In this document: piece after piece, positions 60,072 through 64,000 of the stretch | Numbering within the stretch: the first letter of the stretch is position 1 | Layout: every line of letters begins with the position of its first letter | From: Pseudomonadota bacterium | Lineage (GTDB): Bacteria > Pseudomonadota > Alphaproteobacteria > Rhizobiales > Devosiaceae | Assembly (NCBI GenBank): GCA_023431205.1 | Contig: JAEYXQ010000160.1 | Location: 1 to 64,000 of the forward strand | DNA: 64,000 nt | Direction: 5' to 3' | Translations under genes and position numbers: made by a program | The notes under the pieces: generated by a model | Seen by the model: the letters and a program-made list of their open reading frames with translations, nothing else | Databases searched by the model: none | What the model was told of the DNA's origin: nothing

Positions 60072-60508
60072 CGGCCGGGCGAGAGTATCTAGGATCATTG
60101 CGCAACCTAGGACTCCGTCCAGAGCTATTCGCGTGGGGTTACGACTTCCCAGGCGAGAAGTTTTTCTTGTTCCTAGTGTGGCCTGGGATCGATCGGTACG
60201 GACCGCTTCAGCTGAACAAGCTTCTCTTCGCCGCTTACAATGCCTCAGCCTTGCCCAAGGCCATCGATCCCTTCCTGGTGCATTGTGTGAGCCCGAAGTC
60301 GTCCTTGGCGCGGGATATTCGTTCGCAACTTAGAAATCCGAAGTGGGAAGCAATCCAGACCGGGCGCGAGACCAGCCCTGGTCAGGTTGCGGCAGCTACA
60401 GAATTTCGCCGCGAGTGGATCTACGACCGGGCAGATAAGCGCAGCGCGGTCGATGTTACACGCGACTGGCGCCGCTTCACTGAAAGAGTCGGGGCCTTAG
60501 CCGCATAG
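60038..60508 (+). CDS. Unknown partner of the HEPN gene
   Basis: 156 residues from ATG 60038, which follows AGGAGGG by 9 bases (a GTG at 60032 is closer). Not recognised; no nucleotidyltransferase GSxxxG motif, so it is not a classical MNT antitoxin. Central KFFLFLVWPGIDRYGPLQLNK and charged C-terminal REWIYDRADKRSAVDVTRD. Its coding start lies inside the HEPN gene, indicating tight translational coupling. Confidence 0.7.
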   Translation: MDAPDLPAELLTAGREYLGSLRNLGLRPELFAWGYDFPGEKFFLFLVWPGIDRYGPLQLNKLLFAAYNASALPKAIDPFLVHCVSPKSSLARDIRSQLRNPKWEAIQTGRETSPGQVAAATEFRREWIYDRADKRSAVDVTRDWRRFTERVGALAA

Positions 60509-60534
60509 TTCAACCTGTTCATCCAAGATTGTTG

Positions 60535-60561
60535 AGCCCCGCCACCGAGCGGGGCTTTTCT
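60535..60561 (+). terminator. Rho-independent terminator after the HEPN pair
   Basis: AGCCCCGC - 6 bases - GCGGGGCT followed by TTTC, 27 bases after the last stop. Confidence 0.8.
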
Positions 60562-60596
60562 TGCCCACCAACACCACCCCATCCAACACATAGAGG

Positions 60597-61286
60597 TTAG
60601 CGCTTTTGACGAAGAGCCGCGCCACCAAAGGCCATCCGATGCGCTTTCAGCCTGGCTCTACGTTCCCGGTTGACGTTCTTCCGGCGCTCCGACTGGCGTT
60701 CGACCGTCGGCGGCTTTTCGTGGGCTTTTGCCTCGGGTTTTCCTTCGCCCTTCTTCTTAACACGATCGTTGTGCTGCTGGTTTTCTAAGGGCGACGAGTT
60801 GTGCAGGAGCGCTTGCCGCGAAAGGAGGTCAAGGGCATCTGAGTAGAACGCTGCAGATGCTCTGCTGTCCGCCACTTGCAAAGCAAAAGCATCGTTTTGC
60901 AGCTGGTAGGCCAAAAACGCGACAAACGTCGAGAGCGCCGCAAAGCCCAACACGAGGAAGCGCTCCAACAAACCAGCCAATAGCGGATTGATCGCGGCCG
61001 CCTCGCGGACAGCCTGCTGTTTGGATATGTCTTTGCGCTGCGCCCGTTCGGCAATCTCCTTGATCTGCCGAAGTACGGCAGCGCTGATGGGCGGACCCTC
61101 CACCATCTCAAGCCCATTGCCGCGATCGCTAAAGACGCCATCGACGATGTTGGCCATCCTCCCGCAGTTCGGGCAGGAAATCCTGTTACCCGAGAGCCGA
61201 ATATTCATCACGTTCTCGACGTGGATGCCGCCGCGGCCATCGAAAACATAGCCGCAGTGCGGGCAATAAGCAGGAATCGACGGCAT
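60597..61286 (-). CDS. Zinc-ribbon membrane protein (prophage cargo)
   Basis: 229 residues from ATG 61286. An N-terminal zinc ribbon (C8/C11, C38/C41: CPHC ... CPNC), a helical middle (about 65-100), one membrane span (about 105-130) and a strongly basic C terminus. Family not recognised; the architecture is compatible with a membrane-anchored sensor or defence effector. It is antisense to the surrounding genes and lies between the HEPN pair and the lysis module. Confidence 0.65.
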   Translation of the reverse strand: MPSIPAYCPHCGYVFDGRGGIHVENVMNIRLSGNRISCPNCGRMANIVDGVFSDRGNGLEMVEGPPISAAVLRQIKEIAERAQRKDISKQQAVREAAAINPLLAGLLERFLVLGFAALSTFVAFLAYQLQNDAFALQVADSRASAAFYSDALDLLSRQALLHNSSPLENQQHNDRVKKKGEGKPEAKAHEKPPTVERQSERRKNVNRERRARLKAHRMAFGGAALRQKR

Positions 61287-61361
61287 TAATTCTCCCCCAA
61301 GCCCAGCCATTGGGTCATGGCGAGACGGCTACCGCAACTCATAACATCACCGGAGTTCATC

Positions 61362-62075
61362 ATGGACGCAGCGTTCTTCAACGCCGTGCGATCGCTGCTG
61401 TATGGCGGCTCGCTCAATCAAGCACAGGTCGACGCGCTCAACGCCATCGGCGCGGCCTGGGAGCAGTATGGCGACGGCGACGACCGCAAGCTGGCCTACA
61501 TCCTCGCCACTGCCCACCACGAGACTGGCGGTTTTCGCTACATGCGGGAGATATGGGGGCCGACGGCGGCGCAGAAGCGGTACGAGGGCCGCAAGGATCT
61601 CGGAAACACCCAGCCCGGCGACGGCAAGCGCTTCATGGGCCGCGGCTTCGTGCAACTGACGGGCCGGCGGAATTATGCCGACTGGTCGAAGCGCACCGGC
61701 CTCGATCTCGTCGGCAATCCCGATTTGGTGGTGAAGCCGGAGATCGCAGCCCGCATCCTGGTGCAGGGCTCGATGCTCGGCACCTTCACCGGCAAGAAAC
61801 TGGGCGACTACGCCAGTTTCCGCGACATGCGCCGGGTGATCAACGGCACCGACAGGGCAGGGGACATCGCCCTCTATGCCGATCGGTTCCTTGCCGCTCT
61901 ACTGGCAGTCAAGGAAGGCGTTTCGCTGCCTCCGCAGGACGATATCCCGCACCACCCAGAACAGCCGTCCTCGGGCAGCGCTAACAAGCGCAGCGGCATC
62001 CCCGGCTGGATCATCGCTGCTGGCCTGCTCGTGCTGGCGGCGGTCCTCGTCGCACTCTTCACCCCCATCTTCTAG
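61362..62075 (+). CDS. Endolysin, GH19 family, with C-terminal membrane anchor
   Basis: 237 residues from ATG 61362 (CGGAG upstream). A chitinase-like GH19 domain with catalytic E54 (TAHHETGGF) and E63 (REIWGPTAAQKRY), and FMGRGFVQLTGRRNYADWS, the typical muramidase-like form of phage endolysins. A Pro/Ser linker and a single hydrophobic span (about 212-235) follow, so the enzyme is tail-anchored in the inner membrane. It degrades peptidoglycan at lysis. Confidence 0.9.
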   Translation: MDAAFFNAVRSLLYGGSLNQAQVDALNAIGAAWEQYGDGDDRKLAYILATAHHETGGFRYMREIWGPTAAQKRYEGRKDLGNTQPGDGKRFMGRGFVQLTGRRNYADWSKRTGLDLVGNPDLVVKPEIAARILVQGSMLGTFTGKKLGDYASFRDMRRVINGTDRAGDIALYADRFLAALLAVKEGVSLPPQDDIPHHPEQPSSGSANKRSGIPGWIIAAGLLVLAAVLVALFTPIF

Positions 62076-62084
62076 GAGGCCGCT

Positions 62085-62279
62085 GTGGCCGAGTTCATCC
62101 TTGCCTGCCTGGCCATAGCCGCCGGGCTGATCTGTGCTGCCCTGTCGCTGCTCTCTGCCGGCGCAAACCATATGGGCGGCGCCACCAATCCCTCCATGGT
62201 GGACCACAAGCCCACCGTCATCTTCGCCGTCATCGCCCTTGCTGCCATCGGCGGCGGCATCTTCATGCTCGTCAACTGA
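62085..62279 (+). CDS. Small two-span membrane protein, lysis module
   Basis: 64 residues from GTG 62085 (AGGAGG upstream). Two hydrophobic helices (about 3-25 and 44-62). Possible holin or accessory lysis protein. Confidence 0.6.
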   Translation: MAEFILACLAIAAGLICAALSLLSAGANHMGGATNPSMVDHKPTVIFAVIALAAIGGGIFMLVN

Positions 62280-62292
62280 AAGGACCAGCACC

Positions 62293-62658
62293 ATGGGTTT
62301 CCTCAACAACGTCGCCGTGCAGTGGCTCATCCGTCGCGTGCCAGAAGTGGCCGGCCTGGTCGTGTTCATCTCGTCCATCATCCAGGCCATCCCGCCCGAG
62401 CACATGGCTACGATCATGGCCATTCTGGCAGGGCAGGGTGGTGGCCTCACCATCACCGCCGTGATCGGCCTCGGCCTGTGGGTCTATGCCCAGGTCATCA
62501 GCTTCCGGAAGACCACTCAGCCCCAGGTGGTGCAGAAGGTAGCCGGCAAGACCGTCAGCACGCCTCTCGAGGAAGCGCCTGTGGCCAAGGAGCGCATCGA
62601 GCAGGTTGTCCCGGCGCCCCGCCGGCGCACGCTGGCTGACATCCTGACGGGGCGGTGA
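62293..62658 (+). CDS. Holin-like protein
   Basis: 121 residues with two hydrophobic segments (about 17-34 and 53-71) and a charged C-terminal tail (RKTTQPQVVQKVAGK ... PRRRTLADILTGR). Fits a small phage holin that times lysis, but no family is identified. The next gene starts on its last codon. Confidence 0.6.
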   Translation: MGFLNNVAVQWLIRRVPEVAGLVVFISSIIQAIPPEHMATIMAILAGQGGGLTITAVIGLGLWVYAQVISFRKTTQPQVVQKVAGKTVSTPLEEAPVAKERIEQVVPAPRRRTLADILTGR

Positions 62659-63137
62659 TGGACCGCCCGCCCTACGAGGGGCAGGCCATCTGGGTCCAGA
62701 TATCGCACCGCTTCGGGCCACGCATGCCGGAGTGGTTCATGGCGGGCCACATGACGCTCTTTGGCGTGGCGCTGCTTGTCGCGCCGGGGCTGTTCCTGCA
62801 GCCGACATGGTCCGGGTTCCGGGAGCTGTTCTCGTTCACTGGCTGGTCGACCGATGCCATTCAGTTCTGGATGGGCATTGCCATGCTGGCCTTTGGATTG
62901 GCCCGCTTCGGTGGGCTGATCGTCAACGGCGCTCGCAAGCACGTCACCCCGCGCATCAGGCAAGTCTCGGCCGGCGTGGGGTGCCTGATCTGGTTCGGCA
63001 TAGTCTACGGCTTCGCTACCTCCGACGTGTTGAGCACATGGCTCGCCATCTACCCGCTGTTTGGGGTGAACGAGCTCGTGAATATCCACCGTGCCGCGCA
63101 CGACGAGGGAGAGACGCGGAATGGCCGAACTGGTTGA
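62658..63137 (+). CDS. Four-span membrane protein, lysis module
   Basis: 159 residues (ATG 62658; GTG 62655 also possible), four predicted membrane spans (MTLFGVALLVAPGLFLQP, IAMLAFGLARFGGLIV, VGCLIWFGIVYGFATS, TWLAIYPLFGVNELV). Between holin-like and spanin-like genes; may be a holin or anti-holin. Confidence 0.6.
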   Translation: MDRPPYEGQAIWVQISHRFGPRMPEWFMAGHMTLFGVALLVAPGLFLQPTWSGFRELFSFTGWSTDAIQFWMGIAMLAFGLARFGGLIVNGARKHVTPRIRQVSAGVGCLIWFGIVYGFATSDVLSTWLAIYPLFGVNELVNIHRAAHDEGETRNGRTG

Positions 63138-63495
63138 GCTGCTGCAGAACCTTCCCTTGCCGGCGCTGCTGGTGTTCGCGGCCGTTCTCGCCGCTGTCGT
63201 AGGAGTTCGCTTCCTCGGCGTGTGGCAGGGCATGAAGGCGCCGCCGTCAGGCGCTGCCGAGGGCGGAGGGGGACGCATCCTCGGCGCGGTGATCGACAGC
63301 AAGAAGGCCGACGAGATCATCGCCGCCCTGAACAAGGTGGCCGGGGAACTTGCCGACAGCAGCGACAGCCAGGTGGAGCTGGCGAATGCCATCCGCGCCA
63401 ACACGGCGTCTGTGGTGGCGGCTGGCGACGACATCACCAATGCACGGGTCGAGATTCGGGAGCTGACGCGGGAGATCGCCCGATCGGCGAAGTAG
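63121..63495 (+). CDS. Spanin-like membrane protein
   Basis: 124 residues with one N-terminal span (about 13-31) and a long helical, coiled-coil C terminus (KKADEIIAALNKVAGELADSS ... ITNARVEIRELTREIARS). This is the form of an i-spanin or similar envelope-disrupting protein; an outer-membrane lipoprotein partner is not found. Overlaps the previous gene by 17 bases. Confidence 0.6.
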   Translation: MAELVELLQNLPLPALLVFAAVLAAVVGVRFLGVWQGMKAPPSGAAEGGGGRILGAVIDSKKADEIIAALNKVAGELADSSDSQVELANAIRANTASVVAAGDDITNARVEIRELTREIARSAK

Positions 63496-63527
63496 GCCGT
63501 CGGCTGCGGGAGCGGAAGTGAGGCGGT

Positions 63528-63770
63528 CTAGTCTGCAAGTGCCTTTAGCACGTCAGGAAACCTGACCACCTCAAGCACCTCGCCAGCGTTGTTGCATATT
63601 TCGATCTGCCCGTGATGGAGCGGGCGGCCGGCACGAAGATCCTCAGCCATAATCTCGCGCGCTGATCGGATTGCCTCGGCTCGTGCGGAAACCAATGCCG
63701 GCAATTCATGGCCGTCCGGGTCGTCGATGCGTGTACCATCCTCGAGGAGGTTGAGGAAAAACTTCGGCAT
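63528..63770 (-). CDS. DUF6894-type small protein
   Basis: 80 residues from ATG 63770: PKFFLNLLEDGTRIDDPDGH ... EAIRSAREIMAEDLR, typical of a small protein family common in Hyphomicrobiales. Function unknown. It is on the minus strand at the end of the lysis module and could be either phage or host. The frame stays open upstream to about 63,950 without an ATG. Confidence 0.65.
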   Translation of the reverse strand: MPKFFLNLLEDGTRIDDPDGHELPALVSARAEAIRSAREIMAEDLRAGRPLHHGQIEICNNAGEVLEVVRFPDVLKALAD

Positions 63771-64000
63771 CAGTCCGGCTCCAAGTTCGGAGTCGGACTG
63801 TAACGCGATCAATGGCTTGGTCGGTTCGGAATAGTGCTCGATGTGAAAGACCGCCGCCAGCTGGGCAACGCTGACGACGGTCCTTCGGAGGTCACGAGCT
63901 GCGTACCAAATGGGCGTCAGATGGGAGTCGGGGAATTGGCTCCGCAGCCATCAGACAAGTCTCTCGGGTATGGGCCAGTTGCGGATGTGATCGGCAGTAA
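63771..64000. other. Right edge of window, no gene called
   Basis: About 230 bases. On the minus strand the frame of the preceding gene is open without a start codon back to TGA 63951-63953. No tRNA-Cys repeat (attR) is found here. Confidence 0.4.

Larger units (their letters stand above)
21431..64000. mobile_element. Lambda-like temperate siphophage prophage (right end outside window)
   Basis: Bounded on the left by the tRNA-Cys fragment. It contains integrase, early regulators, primase-helicase, packaging, head, tail and lysis genes in lambda-like order with most structural genes on the plus strand. Several cargo blocks interrupt it. No second tRNA-Cys copy is found up to base 64,000, so either the prophage extends further or the last few hundred bases hold the end without the junction. 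Confidence 0.85.

Noticed and set aside
63528..64000. Right attachment site of the prophage
   Set aside because: No copy of the 47-base tRNA-Cys fragment was found up to base 64,000.

Overview
The window is high-GC alphaproteobacterial DNA, most likely from the Hyphomicrobiales (a Devosia-like genus is a guess). Supporting this are an ETC complex I (NDUFS4-type) subunit gene, an Aap/Bzt-type amino-acid ABC transporter, a BenE transporter, an Omp25-like outer-membrane protein and the overall gene mix. It divides into a host chromosome part (1 to about 21,430) and a prophage (about 21,431 to beyond the right edge).

Host part: the 3' end of lon; an ETC complex I subunit; tRNA-Pro(TGG); a PAP2 phosphatase; metC; a four-gene general amino-acid ABC transporter (binding protein, two permeases, ATPase); a DUF4260 protein; an adenosine/ribokinase-type PfkB kinase; a methyltransferase; tRNA-Thr(TGT); a second, stand-alone paralogue of the amino-acid binding protein; an alanyl-tRNA editing protein; cardiolipin synthase; a cysteine synthase; an SRPBCC protein; an Fsr-like MFS exporter; tRNA-Asn(GTT); mobA; benE. 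Next to the prophage lie two decayed genes: a zinc-dependent alcohol/formaldehyde dehydrogenase and a small protein that I recall following such genes elsewhere.

Prophage: it is integrated in a tRNA-Cys(GCA) gene. A 47-base 3' fragment of that tRNA (21,431-21,477) marks the left junction, and the matching right junction lies outside the window. A leftward operon (ribbon-helix-helix regulator, integrase, small membrane protein) faces a rightward early operon (second RHH protein, small ORFs, DUF1376 protein, primase-helicase) across an intergenic region with three copies of the palindrome ATGGCA-N3-TGCCAT. No CI-like repressor is visible. The late region is lambda-like in order: Nu1-like small terminase, GpA large terminase, gpW-like, portal, ClpP-like protease, decoration, capsid, head-tail joining, tail terminator, tail tube, a gpG/gpGT pair with a canonical -1 slippery heptamer, tape measure, tail tip, gpJ-like, tail fibre genes. 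A lysis module follows (GH19 endolysin with a C-terminal membrane anchor, holin-like and spanin-like small proteins).

The structural operon is interrupted by several cargo blocks, most of them in the opposite orientation: 29.1-31.8 kb (rhodanese, Cas2/SinR-like protein, membrane proteins, Flp-type pilin, truncated HNH gene); 41.0-47.5 kb (beta-helix protein, RTX protein, small membrane/secreted proteins, RHH regulator, a remnant of a different phage's gp6 connector gene and a second tyrosine recombinase); 49.2-50.4 kb (outer-membrane barrel plus TonB-C-like protein); 59.6-61.3 kb (HEPN protein with an overlapping unknown partner, and a zinc-ribbon membrane protein). These cargo blocks are the best places to look for an undescribed system, in particular the HEPN pair, the 41-47.5 kb insert, and the Cas2-like/membrane-protein locus.
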